Below, in pieces: positions 1 through 9,615 of a DNA stretch of 58,981 nt (positions are counted from its first letter, which is position 1; every line of letters begins with the position of its first letter). Both the position numbers and the translations under genes were made by a program. The notes beneath the pieces are model-generated. The model saw only the letters and a program-made list of their open reading frames with translations. It had not been told where the DNA came from and did no database searches. The stretch is from Spirochaetia bacterium UBA2205 (lineage in GTDB: Bacteria > Spirochaetota > UBA4802 > UB4802), in contig DCUV01000037.1 in the NCBI GenBank assembly GCA_002328585.1, positions 1 to 58,981 on the forward strand, read 5' to 3'.

Positions 1-27
1 CTGCTCTACCGACTGAGCTACCTGACC
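1..27 (-). tRNA. tRNA 5' part, cut by window start
   Basis: Read on the minus strand, the bases give a 7-nt acceptor arm (GGTCAGG), U8-A9, and a D-arm of the form GCTCAGTCGGTAGAGC. The anticodon lies outside the window, so the isotype cannot be called; Phe, Lys or Thr type would fit this D-arm. It is divergent from the TPR gene that starts about 40 bases away. Confidence 0.85.
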
Positions 28-65
28 AGCCATTATGGATGGATACATAAAGAAGGTGTTATAAA

Positions 66-992
66 ATGTCAATACAAAAATTTTTGATGATGTTCTTTTT
101 GTGGGTAACTATAGCTTTTCTATTTTCATTGCCTATGTATGCAGATGAGGATGCCAGCTATTATTTTAAAAAAGCACAGATACAATACCAGCACCAGATG
201 TACATATATGCTGTTGAAAATCTGGAAAGGGTACTTATCATTAACCCAAAGCATACTGCAGCATTAAATCTTTTAGCAACTATCTACCTGAATCATTACA
301 ACAATAGGGTCAGAGCATTGCAGTTTTACAACCAATCGCTTGCAATTGATGATAATCAGCCTGATGTACACTGTGAGGTGGGAAAGCTGTATGTTTATTT
401 TAGTGAGTATAATCATGCCATTGACCATTTCACAAAAACTATCGCCCAGCAAGGAAAGGCGGTTGAAGCTCATTATCATCTGGCACTGGTGTATAATACG
501 CTGAAACAATGTGATACTGCAGCCGTACATGCAGATGAATGTAACAGGCTAACAAAAAATGACACCGATATGCTTTTGACTATGGCTGACGACGCTTTGC
601 AAAAAAATGAAAAAGGTGTGGCGATAGCTCAGTATAGCAGGGCATTGCAGATAAATCCTGCCTGTAAAGCAGCATATCATGCACTGGCATTGCTGTATCG
701 TCAGGATAATAGTTTAGCAAACGCAATTGAGGTGCTGGAGCAATGCATCAAGGTATATCCGCACGACAATACAATCGCTATGACATTAGCGCATCTATGT
801 TTTGAGTATAAACCGGCAAAACGCCGTAAGTATTACATTGATAGAGCCATCACGTTGTGCAAGGGTGTAGTGGAGCGTGACCCCTTACATTGTGAAGCAT
901 ATTCATTATTGTACGATGTGTATAAAACGCTTCATGATGTGCCGCTGATGGATAACTATGCAGAGGAATACAACAGGTGTTGTGAAAAATAA
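66..992 (+). CDS. exported tetratricopeptide-repeat protein
   Basis: 308 residues. An N-terminal hydrophobic segment (about 7-22) ending in MYA-DED looks like a cleavable signal peptide, so the protein should be periplasmic. From about residue 30 to 290 it is made of repeated 34-residue TPR helices, with typical alternation such as A..N..L..Y....A...Y..AL.. and proline at the end of helix B (INPKH, INPAC). TPR proteins are protein-binding scaffolds; no catalytic domain is present and the partner is unknown. The start is supported by AGAAGG about 9 nt upstream. A copy of the dispersed motif AACTATCGCC lies at 437-446 inside the gene. Confidence 0.85.
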   Translation: MSIQKFLMMFFLWVTIAFLFSLPMYADEDASYYFKKAQIQYQHQMYIYAVENLERVLIINPKHTAALNLLATIYLNHYNNRVRALQFYNQSLAIDDNQPDVHCEVGKLYVYFSEYNHAIDHFTKTIAQQGKAVEAHYHLALVYNTLKQCDTAAVHADECNRLTKNDTDMLLTMADDALQKNEKGVAIAQYSRALQINPACKAAYHALALLYRQDNSLANAIEVLEQCIKVYPHDNTIAMTLAHLCFEYKPAKRRKYYIDRAITLCKGVVERDPLHCEAYSLLYDVYKTLHDVPLMDNYAEEYNRCCEK

Positions 993-1360
993 ATGCGTTC
1001 AATCAAATACTATCGTTTTATTAGCATAAACCAACACTTTATATTCTATATGTTTCTATATGTTTTTTTACTGCCCGTGAAAGAAAAAGCTTTTCTCACC
1101 TTCTGTATTTATCTTGACAATGCCTATGTATTGCTTGTATGATTATTGCAGTATAAACGCCGGTGCTGGCTTTCAAAATGGGAGATAAGCAATTCTTTTG
1201 TGGAGATGATTAAAACACTATAAGAGGGAGTGATTGGATAATAGTAAAATGTAGAATATATATAATATTATGTTTTTAATGTTCATTCATGGTAAAGAAA
1301 AGTAAAAAGATTGGGAAAATAATTGATAGAACGATTGTATTTGATGGAGATAAGGATATA
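993..1360. other. non-coding stretch before the MNT gene
   Basis: AT-rich sequence with no convincing gene, terminator or tRNA. An ACTATCG core of the dispersed motif is at 1009-1015. The last 70 bases are an in-frame extension of the next gene, but they lack a ribosome binding site and resemble no MNT N-terminus. Confidence 0.4.
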
Positions 1361-1663
1361 ATGGATAGTAAAGTAGAATATATAATACAAAAAATTGTAT
1401 CAGTTATTGTTGAAAAAGCTGATCCCGTCAGGATTATCTTGTTTGGCTCACGAGCAAAAGGCAATGCAAATAAAGGTTCCGATATTGATATAGCGCTTGA
1501 AGACGAGAAAGCACTTACATTCAGGGAAATGCGGAAGATGAAAGAACTCATTGATGATGTTAGCGGATTATATTCTGTTGATATTATAGTGTTAAGTAAG
1601 GTAGATGATACCTTTAAGGACAGTATAAAAGAGTCGGGGGTTGTAATCTATGAAAAAAAGTGA
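1361..1663 (+). CDS. minimal nucleotidyltransferase (MNT) antitoxin-like protein
   Basis: 100 residues with the Pol-beta-superfamily nucleotidyltransferase signature: FGSRAKG at 28-34 followed by SDIDIA, giving G29-S30 and metal-binding D41 and D43. Such HI0073-type proteins pair with a HEPN/HI0074 partner; characterised members AMPylate the HEPN toxin. The start at 1361 is chosen because AAGG precedes it by 5 nt and the protein then begins like the family. An upstream ATG at 1289 would add 24 atypical residues and has no Shine-Dalgarno. It overlaps the next gene by 14 nt, implying translational coupling. Confidence 0.85.
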   Translation: MDSKVEYIIQKIVSVIVEKADPVRIILFGSRAKGNANKGSDIDIALEDEKALTFREMRKMKELIDDVSGLYSVDIIVLSKVDDTFKDSIKESGVVIYEKK

Positions 1664-2042
1664 GATATATCTATCTGTTAAAAAACTGGAAAATGCTGTT
1701 AAATCATTAAAAGAAGCGGTAAGTATTGCTCAAACGGATTTAGAAAAAGATGGTACAATACAGCGTTTTGAATTTACAGTTGAGCTTTTATGGAAAACAT
1801 TAAAAACGATATTATTATATAATGGTGTTGAATGTAACAATCCCAGAACATGTATAAAAGAGGCTTTCAGGAACCGAATAATAGAAGATGATGAAATACT
1901 CCTTGACATGCTGGAGGATAGGAATGTGAGCACATGTATGTATGATGAAATAACATCCGTAGAAATCTTTGAAAGGATTAAAAATGTTTATAGTGACATC
2001 CTTGAAAATATAACAAAGTCCATACAAAGTGGCATCAAATAA
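1650..2042 (+). CDS. HI0074-family HEPN-like nucleotidyltransferase partner
   Basis: 130 residues, all-helical. It matches the HI0074 (TIGR01987-type) family through RFEFTVELLWKTLK (39-52), the IKEAF segment (69-73) and the LEDRN...YDE block (89-100). In the family the last block normally reads like DRNLTSHTYDE, whose R and H form the HEPN RNase motif RX4-6H. Here R91 is kept but the histidine position is C96 (DRNVSTCMYDE). I infer weakened or lost RNase activity, so this may be a tamed or regulatory remnant of a toxin-antitoxin pair. It is coupled to the MNT gene by overlap. Confidence 0.8.
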   Translation: MKKSEIYLSVKKLENAVKSLKEAVSIAQTDLEKDGTIQRFEFTVELLWKTLKTILLYNGVECNNPRTCIKEAFRNRIIEDDEILLDMLEDRNVSTCMYDEITSVEIFERIKNVYSDILENITKSIQSGIK

Positions 2043-2090
2043 TTGTCCAGGGATGATCAAACATCGAATACAATAGATGGTGAAAAAGCA

Positions 2091-3455
2091 ATGAACAGCA
2101 ATCAAACCATGAACTTAAAACGGGTACTGGGACTTGCCGGGGTTACCTTTATTGCAGTGGGATTTACCATTGGTGGCGGTATTTTTGTTTTTACCGGGAT
2201 AGTACTTAAAATGGTGGGACCTGCATTACCGCTTGCCTACTTGCTGGCGGTTATTCCCGTCTTTTTAAGCATGCTTCCACTTGCAATGCTGGGGTCGGCA
2301 ATTCCGTCAGTTGGTGGCAATTATAAATATCCTAGCCGCATGGTGTCACCGGGTGTTGCCTTTGCTGGTATATGGATTTATGTACTTGCAACATTTTTTG
2401 GACAGATTCCACTGTATAGCATATCCTGCGCGCGGTACATAGCTACTTTTTTCCCTGCTATGTCTGTGCAATGTATGGCGATAGTTCTTGTAACAGTATT
2501 TTACCTGGTAAATCTTATCGGGATTAAACCTGCTTCTGTTTTGCAGGCAATCATGGTTATCATCCTGGTAAGCGCCTTGCTGTATTTTTCATTTGCTGGT
2601 ATTGTTCATCTTGATGTTAAAAATTTTGAAAATTTTTTTCAGAAGGGTATTGGAAATCTTGCAGTGGGAATTGCACTGCTTACCTTTACCTATTTAGGAT
2701 CAAATGGGATTATTGAATTGGGTGGCGAAATAAAAGATGCAGGGAAAACTATCCCCAGGGCATATTTTATTACCTTTCCCATTGTTGCCATAGTGTACCT
2801 TCTTGTGGCAATTGCTGCAACAGGTGCTCTTCCATGGCATGCAACATCACAGGCTGCAGAGCCTTTAGTATTCATAAGCAAATCAATATTAAACAGTGCC
2901 GGGTTCATGTTTTTTATCCTGGGTGGTGCAGTGCTTGCCCTTATCACAACGCTCAATGCTCTGTTTATTGTAGGCACTAAGTCATTGCTTATCATTATCA
3001 ATGATAGGCTGCTCCCAGCATGGTTGGGAGATGTTCATAAAAAATTTGCCACGCCTCATATACTACTAACTATTATCTGGTTACTATCGCTTGCAGGTAT
3101 CCTTTCAAATTTTTCCATTGAAACGTTTGCATCATACTCAGCATTGGGTGGCATTATCATATTTCTTCCTATTCTTATTGCAGCGCTGCGATTTCCAAAA
3201 CTGTATCCTGAGCGTTACATGCAGGCACATTTTAAACTAAATGGGGTGTGGTTATACCTCTGCACTTTTGCGGGTTTTATCCTCATAGTGTTTTTTTGCA
3301 TCATCATTCTGGCAGATCTCCAATCGCTACTTAAGATTGGCTTATTTCTACTGTTTGCTTTGAGTGGTGTGGCGTACTATTATTTACGCAAACGATTTCT
3401 GCTGAGGCAGGGTTTTGACATAGTAGCTATCGCCACAAAAGAAGACTGGAGGTAG
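2091..3455 (+). CDS. APC-family amino acid permease
   Basis: About 454 residues with around twelve hydrophobic segments. It begins with the APC signature GFTIGGGIFVFTG in the first membrane helix, the glycine-rich substrate-binding element of amino acid-polyamine-cation transporters. It is an inner-membrane transporter; the substrate cannot be read from the sequence. The ATG at 2091 is preferred because it lies 20-odd residues before helix 1. An in-frame TTG at 2043, touching the preceding stop, is possible. A GGCGATAGTT motif copy lies at 2477-2486. The downstream PLP enzyme follows after 3 nt, so the two are probably co-transcribed and may act on the same amino acid. Confidence 0.85.
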   Translation: MNSNQTMNLKRVLGLAGVTFIAVGFTIGGGIFVFTGIVLKMVGPALPLAYLLAVIPVFLSMLPLAMLGSAIPSVGGNYKYPSRMVSPGVAFAGIWIYVLATFFGQIPLYSISCARYIATFFPAMSVQCMAIVLVTVFYLVNLIGIKPASVLQAIMVIILVSALLYFSFAGIVHLDVKNFENFFQKGIGNLAVGIALLTFTYLGSNGIIELGGEIKDAGKTIPRAYFITFPIVAIVYLLVAIAATGALPWHATSQAAEPLVFISKSILNSAGFMFFILGGAVLALITTLNALFIVGTKSLLIIINDRLLPAWLGDVHKKFATPHILLTIIWLLSLAGILSNFSIETFASYSALGGIIIFLPILIAALRFPKLYPERYMQAHFKLNGVWLYLCTFAGFILIVFFCIIILADLQSLLKIGLFLLFALSGVAYYYLRKRFLLRQGFDIVAIATKEDWR

Positions 3456-3458
3456 CCT

Positions 3459-4517
3459 GTGAAGACGTTACCGCTGATGAATATATGGGAAGCGTTGCAA
3501 CAATTACCATGGCTGTCACTTGGCAAATTCCCGACGCCTGTACAACGGCTGCATCATTTCCCTCATGATAATCTGTGGATTAAGCGTGATGATCTTTCTT
3601 CAGATGTTTATGGCGGTAATAAGGTCAGAAAATTAGAATTTACATTAGCGGAGGCAAAGGCTCTGAATAAATCAAAGGTTGTTACCATGGGGGGCATTGG
3701 CACCAACCATGGATTGGCAACCGCTATGTTTTGCCAGAAGCTGGGGCTTGCATGCAGGCTGCTTTTGTTTTATCAGCCGGTAACCGTGTATGTAAAAAAA
3801 AATTTACTGTTATTTTGCCGTTATAATGCACAGTTGAAGTATTACAAAACCATGCTGAAAGCCGGCGTTATGTTTTATACATTTGAGCGGTTAATCCACG
3901 ATGCCTACTTTTTGTATGCCGGCGGTTCCTCGCCACTGGGAACGTTAGGTTTTGTAAATGCTGCATTTGAACTGCAGCAGCAGATACAGCAGGGGCTTGT
4001 GCCGGAGCCGGATTATATTGTGTGTGCATTGGGCTCGGCAGGAACTATGGCAGGGCTTACCCTGGGTGCAGCGTTAGCGGGGTTAAAAAGTAAGGTTGTT
4101 GGGGTCAGGGTAACCGATAGATCCCTTGGACCTGTGCCTATTGCCAATGAAAAGAGTGTATTGTCACTGATGAAGCAAACCTATGCCCTCATGAAAGGAT
4201 TTGCTCAATTGCCAGCAATAGATTTTATTACACCAACTATCATACACGATTATTGTGGTGAGGGATATGGCTACCCAACCACTGCATGTAAGGATGCCAT
4301 TGACGCAATGCACCGGTTGGAAAATATACCGTTAGAACCAACTTATACCGGTAAAACATTTGCAGCGGTGTGTGATATGATACAAAACCCGGAATACAAC
4401 AATAAAACAATATTGTACTGGCATACCTATAATTCCGTTGATTTAACAGAAGAGTCTACACATGTTGATTATCACGATCTGCCGAAAAATTTGCACTGGG
4501 TGTTTGAAGAGATGTAG
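3459..4517 (+). CDS. PLP-dependent enzyme, ACC deaminase / D-cysteine desulfhydrase family
   Basis: 352 residues, fold-type II PLP enzyme. WIKRDDLSS then YGGNKVRKLEF (51-61) is the ACC-deaminase/D-cysteine desulfhydrase signature; K55 is the expected Schiff-base lysine. GGIGTNHG matches the substrate loop (normally GGxQSNH, so the Q-S pair is altered here), and SAGTMAGL is the phosphate-binding loop. It probably deaminates or desulfurates a small amino acid, but the altered loop makes the exact substrate uncertain. The start is GTG, with GGAGG 6-7 nt upstream. It forms an operon with the permease before it. Confidence 0.75.
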   Translation: MKTLPLMNIWEALQQLPWLSLGKFPTPVQRLHHFPHDNLWIKRDDLSSDVYGGNKVRKLEFTLAEAKALNKSKVVTMGGIGTNHGLATAMFCQKLGLACRLLLFYQPVTVYVKKNLLLFCRYNAQLKYYKTMLKAGVMFYTFERLIHDAYFLYAGGSSPLGTLGFVNAAFELQQQIQQGLVPEPDYIVCALGSAGTMAGLTLGAALAGLKSKVVGVRVTDRSLGPVPIANEKSVLSLMKQTYALMKGFAQLPAIDFITPTIIHDYCGEGYGYPTTACKDAIDAMHRLENIPLEPTYTGKTFAAVCDMIQNPEYNNKTILYWHTYNSVDLTEESTHVDYHDLPKNLHWVFEEM

Positions 4518-4535
4518 AGCACTATTTATAATTTA

Positions 4536-6110
4536 ATGTTAGATGCATGGTTTGTTTTATTGAGGCAAAGTAATGGGTGTGGTAAAAAAAGGGAGGATAT
4601 TACGAAAATACTATCTTACATATTTGTAATTTTTGGGGGTGTTCTTTTATATGAGGTGATACGGGCAGTTGTAAAAGAGCAGATTGTCCTTAGAGTATCA
4701 CGTTCAGCATTGCACTACATTAATGAAAATCGTATAAAATTGGACCGCTTCAAATTTATGAGTAAGTTTATAGTCAAAAAAGACCTGATGAATGATATGG
4801 ATATTCATAAGGCAATGCTGGAACATGCAAAGGAAAAAGGGATAAGGATAGATGCTGCTGAAAAGTTGGTAGAAGATTATATTGAAGAGATTGTCCCTTT
4901 TTTTAATTTACTATCGTATTATAAATTTGGTTGGTGGGTTGCGAATACTTTGCTTAATTTTCTCTATGAAGTGGTAATCGATCATGAAAATGCAGAAAAA
5001 CTTAAAAAGATTCCAGAACATAACGCTGTTGTATTTGTGATGAATCACCGTAGTAATGTAGATTATGTTCTGGTAGCATACATGCTTTCAAAGAATGTAT
5101 CAATAAGCTATGCAGTAGGCGAATGGGCTAGAGTGTGGCCATTAGAATATATTTTCAAATCATTTGGATCGTATTTTTTACGAAGGAGATATCGTGAAAA
5201 TCTTTATCATACTGTTTTAGAAAAATATATTCAACTAATTAGTATTCAGGGTGTTACGCAGGGTATATTCATCGAGGGTGGCTTAACCAGAGATGGCAGA
5301 TTCAGGGATACTAAGGTTGGTGTTATTGACTACATAATGAAAATTAAAAAAAATCCTGAATTCAGAGGTGATGTTATATTTGTGCCGGTGGGTATCAATT
5401 ACGACTGGGTACTTGAGGACCGCACATTGATTGATGAATGGAAGCGTGGTAAAGAAAAAAGCGGTTTGAAAGGAAACGTGGTGTCTTTTTCCCGAATAGT
5501 TGTAAAGATTCCATATCTTTTTATCGGGAATACTCTGCGCTGGATGACCGGAAGGTTGAAACATCATGGATATGCAAGTGTCAGTTTTGGCCAACCTATC
5601 TCAGCTTCTGAATTTATTAATCAAAAGGAGAAAAATTTCTTTACTCGTGAACGGTATGATCGATTGGGGGTGATAAAACAGTTTGCTGATTGGCTTCTTT
5701 ATAACATAGGTGAAGTAATACCGGTTACACCCGTCTGCCTTATTGCACTGGCATTAGAATTATTACAGAAAGAGTTATTAACCTATGATGAACTTGTTCA
5801 CAAGGTAGCTTTGCTTAAAGCAAAAATGAAAAATGATGGGAGGCGGATTGTTATTGGTAAAGCTTTCCAGAGTACTACAGAAGGTTTTAGAAAATTAGAA
5901 AATGAAGAATTTCACCGTAAAAAAGAGCTTGTGTCGTTTGAAAAAGAATTACTTGATATAGATGAAGCCAAAACAATGACGGATGTTGCTTGTGATTTGT
6001 TACAACGACGAAGAATTGTAAATATGAAGAATGGGATAATAAAAATAAACAAATCCAAAAAATCATTGATACAATATTATGCTAATTCACTAATACATCT
6101 GGTGCAATAA
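4536..6110 (+). CDS. PlsB-like glycerol-3-phosphate acyltransferase
   Basis: 524 residues. The acyltransferase block NHRSNVD (170-176) supplies the HX4D catalytic pair H171/D176. FIEGG (245-249) followed by TRDGR is block III of PlsB-type enzymes. The hydrophobic stretch near 25-45 suggests membrane attachment. Family members transfer a fatty acyl group to glycerol-3-phosphate or a related lipid. The protein is shorter than E. coli PlsB (about 800 aa) and lacks its long extension. The first 25 residues are weakly supported: the best Shine-Dalgarno (GGGAGG, about 4593) lies inside them with no standard start after it. One nt separates it from the next gene. Confidence 0.7.
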   Translation: MLDAWFVLLRQSNGCGKKREDITKILSYIFVIFGGVLLYEVIRAVVKEQIVLRVSRSALHYINENRIKLDRFKFMSKFIVKKDLMNDMDIHKAMLEHAKEKGIRIDAAEKLVEDYIEEIVPFFNLLSYYKFGWWVANTLLNFLYEVVIDHENAEKLKKIPEHNAVVFVMNHRSNVDYVLVAYMLSKNVSISYAVGEWARVWPLEYIFKSFGSYFLRRRYRENLYHTVLEKYIQLISIQGVTQGIFIEGGLTRDGRFRDTKVGVIDYIMKIKKNPEFRGDVIFVPVGINYDWVLEDRTLIDEWKRGKEKSGLKGNVVSFSRIVVKIPYLFIGNTLRWMTGRLKHHGYASVSFGQPISASEFINQKEKNFFTRERYDRLGVIKQFADWLLYNIGEVIPVTPVCLIALALELLQKELLTYDELVHKVALLKAKMKNDGRRIVIGKAFQSTTEGFRKLENEEFHRKKELVSFEKELLDIDEAKTMTDVACDLLQRRRIVNMKNGIIKINKSKKSLIQYYANSLIHLVQ

Positions 6111-6111
6111 C

Positions 6112-6858
6112 ATGCTTAAACATACTGTATTCGCATTGACACTTTTTATTATTGCAGGGCTAATTTTTATTATGATTCATATACAGCATAAAATATCAAA
6201 TGATGCTATAAAAGGGAAAGAAAGATGGGTTTTTCTTGTGCATGGTGTTTTGCGGAGTGCTTCATCAATGTCAAAAATTGAAAGCGCTCTTAAAGAAAAG
6301 GGCTTCAAAACCCATAATTTTGAGTATAGCAGCAGAAAAGAAACCATTAAAGCGATTTCAAAACGGCTTCATAAAGAAATTAAAAAAGTGTATGAACGTG
6401 ATATTGAATCTATAAGTTTTGTGACCCATAGTTTTGGGACCATTGTTATACGGTATTATCTTGCTAATCATACTTTGAAAAAGAAAGGTCGTTTTGTGAT
6501 GATTGCTCCTCCAAACAAAGGATCTCAGTGGGCAAGGATTTTAAGCAGGCTTTCTTTATATCAATGGGTACTTGGCGTTGCAGGTGGAAAAATTCAGGAT
6601 GTTGAAAAATCAATACCAGCAATTACTGCTCCACCACCTATAGAATTTGGTGTTATAGCAGGTGGAACAGGAACACGTATTGGTATGAATCCTCTTTTGC
6701 CAGGTGATGATGATGGGACTATAACTGTTGAAGAAACCAGGCTTGAAGGCATGAAGGATTTTATTCAGATAATTGGGCAGCATTCACTTCTGCTAACACA
6801 AAAAAGTGTTATAGACAATGTGGTTCACTTCCTGAATACGGGGAAGTTTTTGCATTAG
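6112..6858 (+). CDS. membrane-anchored alpha/beta hydrolase, lipase-like
   Basis: 248 residues. A single N-terminal membrane helix (about 5-24) is followed by an alpha/beta-hydrolase core: VFLVHGVL (oxyanion HG) and VTHSFGT, the nucleophile elbow with serine in HSxG. A downstream DDDGT and a QHS (histidine) near the C-terminus could complete the triad. It resembles short bacterial triacylglycerol lipase/PGAP1-like esterases acting at the outer face of the inner membrane. Its position 1 nt after the acyltransferase suggests a joint role in membrane lipid turnover (inference). Confidence 0.7.
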   Translation: MLKHTVFALTLFIIAGLIFIMIHIQHKISNDAIKGKERWVFLVHGVLRSASSMSKIESALKEKGFKTHNFEYSSRKETIKAISKRLHKEIKKVYERDIESISFVTHSFGTIVIRYYLANHTLKKKGRFVMIAPPNKGSQWARILSRLSLYQWVLGVAGGKIQDVEKSIPAITAPPPIEFGVIAGGTGTRIGMNPLLPGDDDGTITVEETRLEGMKDFIQIIGQHSLLLTQKSVIDNVVHFLNTGKFLH

Positions 6859-7083
6859 ATACATTTTATATTTAGTATACATCTGGAGTAAGATTTGCGT
6901 TTCTGTTTATTTGTAATACTATGATGAAGTGGTGTAAAAAATTAGTAGAGAAAAACAGCCACAAAAATCAATTTTCAAAGAAACATTAACACTGCATATA
7001 CCTGTTGTGAAAAAGAAAATTCAATGATAGCATCGCAGTAATGAAAGAGCTATATAATTTCAATACATAACGAGGGAAATTCA

Positions 7084-8835
7084 TTGGGAATTAACAGCAA
7101 TAATACTCCTGCATTAAATGACAGATATATCACAATATTTGAAAACACAGGTGCGGGTACCATCCTTATAGACAACGATACAACAATCATTCTGGTTAAT
7201 AGCCGTTTTGCTTCAATGTTGGGATATGATAAACAAGAGATTGAAGGCAGGGTAAGCTGGACACAATTTATACATGAAGAAGATGTAGAAAGAATGAAAG
7301 AATATCACTCTTTGCGAAGAAAAGATCCGGATAGTGCGCCTAAAAATTATGAATTCAGAATATATACAAAAGATAAAAAGATACTGTATATTTATATTAC
7401 CATCGATATGATACCGGACACTCAATTAAGTGTTGCTTCATTAACCGATATTACCCAGTTAGTTATGACACGAGAAGCGCTGCAAAAAAGTGAAGAAAAA
7501 TACCGTTTGCTTGTGGAAACAATGAGTGATGGGTTGCTGGTACAGGATGAACATTTAACAATTCAATACGTCAACCCACGATTTTGTGATATCATAGGAC
7601 ATGAGCACCGATATATTATTGGTAAACAAATAAAAGATTTTATCCATCCTCATTACTATAGACAGTTTGATACCCAGATGGAAAAACGTCAGTTTGGAAT
7701 TCAGGAACCCTATGAAATGGCATGGATGAAAGATGATGGAACGATAGCGCATACCATTGTATCACCAAAAATAGTATCTGATGAGCAAGGACGATTTTTG
7801 GGTAGCTTTGCAGTGGTTACTGATATAACCCAGCGGAAAAATTGGGAAGAGGCTTTGAAACGGTCAGAAGAACTTTTTGCAAAAGTATTTGGTGCAACTC
7901 CTGTTGGATTGGCGCTTATTGATATGCAAACAGGAGTGATTGTAAAATGGAATAAAGCTTTTGAGATACTTATCCATGTGCCATTGCACCAAAAGCCGGC
8001 TATCAGCATCTTTGATATTGGAATAATCAAAAACAAAGATATACACCGATTATATAAACAACTTATTAAGTTTAATACAATAAATGATTATGAGATTTCA
8101 TTGAAACATGATTCAAAAGAATATATTGCTATTTTATCAGCAGAAATGATATATATTCATAACCAGAAGATGGTTATTATATCGCTTACTGATATTACAG
8201 AGAAACGAATGCTTGAAAAAGAGATAATTTTGATAAGCGAAAAGGAGCGGCAAACGATTGGTCAGGATCTTCATGACGATCTGATCCCTCATTTGCTGGG
8301 GATAGATGCCATGTGCAAGGTAATGGTACAGGAATTATCAAAGAATATACTACCGCTTAAAGAAGATGTTGAGAATATCCGTCAGCTTTTAGATGGAGCA
8401 ATTGTAAAAACGCGCCAATTTTCAAGAGGGTTAACACCATCATATTTCATAGAAAAACAGGGATTATCTGCCCTGGTGGATGAATTAATACAAACTGTTA
8501 CAATGATTTATGGGATTACCTGTAACTACATATGTGATAAAGAAATTACTATTTCAAATTCAGAAGTATTGACGCACATGTACCATATTATTCAGGAAGC
8601 AGTCTACAATGCAGTAAAACACAGCAAATCTGAAACAATAAACATTGTGATTACTGAAACACATAAAACTATTATGATAGTTATAGAAGATAAAGGGCAT
8701 GGTTTTGACATCGCTCATGTTCGTGGTATGGGATTAAAGATCATGAGGCACAGGGCGGCAGTTATTGGTGCAGAATTAAAAATAACTTCAATGGTAAATG
8801 CCGGAACAACAATATCGCTAACTATCGACAAATAA
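7084..8835 (+). CDS. PAS-PAS-PAS sensor histidine kinase, NarL/HisKA_3 class
   Basis: 583 residues, no membrane segments, so a cytoplasmic sensor. Three PAS modules occupy roughly 12-130, 140-257 and 265-380. The HisKA_3 dimerisation helix contains ERQTIGQDLHDDL, with phospho-accepting H397. The HATPase domain shows NAVKHS (N-box) and DKGHGFD (G1). This class signals to LuxR-type regulators, and the next gene is one, 7 nt downstream. The start is TTG with GAGGGAAA just upstream; no better ATG lies at the beginning of the first PAS. The ligand is unknown. Confidence 0.85.
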   Translation: MGINSNNTPALNDRYITIFENTGAGTILIDNDTTIILVNSRFASMLGYDKQEIEGRVSWTQFIHEEDVERMKEYHSLRRKDPDSAPKNYEFRIYTKDKKILYIYITIDMIPDTQLSVASLTDITQLVMTREALQKSEEKYRLLVETMSDGLLVQDEHLTIQYVNPRFCDIIGHEHRYIIGKQIKDFIHPHYYRQFDTQMEKRQFGIQEPYEMAWMKDDGTIAHTIVSPKIVSDEQGRFLGSFAVVTDITQRKNWEEALKRSEELFAKVFGATPVGLALIDMQTGVIVKWNKAFEILIHVPLHQKPAISIFDIGIIKNKDIHRLYKQLIKFNTINDYEISLKHDSKEYIAILSAEMIYIHNQKMVIISLTDITEKRMLEKEIILISEKERQTIGQDLHDDLIPHLLGIDAMCKVMVQELSKNILPLKEDVENIRQLLDGAIVKTRQFSRGLTPSYFIEKQGLSALVDELIQTVTMIYGITCNYICDKEITISNSEVLTHMYHIIQEAVYNAVKHSKSETINIVITETHKTIMIVIEDKGHGFDIAHVRGMGLKIMRHRAAVIGAELKITSMVNAGTTISLTIDK

Positions 8836-8842
8836 GGATTCT

Positions 8843-9520
8843 ATGAACAAAAAAATATCTATCGTTATTGTTGAAGATCATCCCGTTTTCAGGATGGGCT
8901 TATGCAAAATAATTAATCAGGAAAGCGACATGATGGTTGTGGGTGAAGCTGAGGATGTGCATAACGGATTTACTATTATATCAAAATTGAAACCTGATGC
9001 TGCTATTATTGATATATCGTTAAAAGATAGCAACGGGATTGAACTGGTAAAGGATATAGCACGTCATTTCCCTGTTGTTAAAACACTGGTTTTATCGATG
9101 CATGATGAAAAGATTTATGCACAAAGAGTTTTACAGGATGGTGCATCAGGATATATTATGAAAGATAAAACATCGGATGTAATAGTGGAAGCGATTAGAA
9201 CCATTCTGGATGGGTCTATCTACGTTAGTGAGCAGATTATGAAAGAGATTGTAGCTAAAGCCGTGAAGAATGAGTATGGGCTATCACCTGTAGATATACT
9301 GACAAACAGAGAGCTGGCAATATTTGCATTAATAGGAAAAGGAAAAACAACCAGAGAGATTGCAGTAGCACTTAATTTAAGCAGTAAAACTATAGGAACA
9401 TATAAAGAACGCATAAAAGGTAAATTACATATAGACAATGCAGTACAGCTTGTTAATGAAGCTACCAGGTGGGTGCAGGATACTGAAGAAAATGTAAGTC
9501 AATTACCTACAAATAAATAA
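8843..9520 (+). CDS. NarL/LuxR-family response regulator
   Basis: 225 residues. The receiver domain (1-122) has the acidic pair E11-D12, phosphoacceptor D57 (IIDISL), a conserved S/T region (LVLSMHD) and K104-equivalent IMKDK. The C-terminal LuxR helix-turn-helix spans about 152-212 (LTNRELAIFALIGKG, then TREIAVALNLSSKTI). It is the cognate partner of the upstream kinase, with AAGGATT 4 nt before the ATG. Targets are unknown; no binding site could be assigned. Confidence 0.9.
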   Translation: MNKKISIVIVEDHPVFRMGLCKIINQESDMMVVGEAEDVHNGFTIISKLKPDAAIIDISLKDSNGIELVKDIARHFPVVKTLVLSMHDEKIYAQRVLQDGASGYIMKDKTSDVIVEAIRTILDGSIYVSEQIMKEIVAKAVKNEYGLSPVDILTNRELAIFALIGKGKTTREIAVALNLSSKTIGTYKERIKGKLHIDNAVQLVNEATRWVQDTEENVSQLPTNK

Positions 9521-9615
9521 GTATCAATGCTACATCAATAAAATAATTCCAAGTATTGTAAGACAATATCATCGTTGTTACTATTTCCATAAATAAAACA
9601 GCAGGAGATTTATTT

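Noticed and set aside
2690..3001. Long antisense frames inside the permease, metG, glcD, acyl-CoA ligase and other genes
   Set aside because: They lie opposite well-supported genes, lack ribosome binding sites and have implausible compositions; they are by-products of the sense codons.
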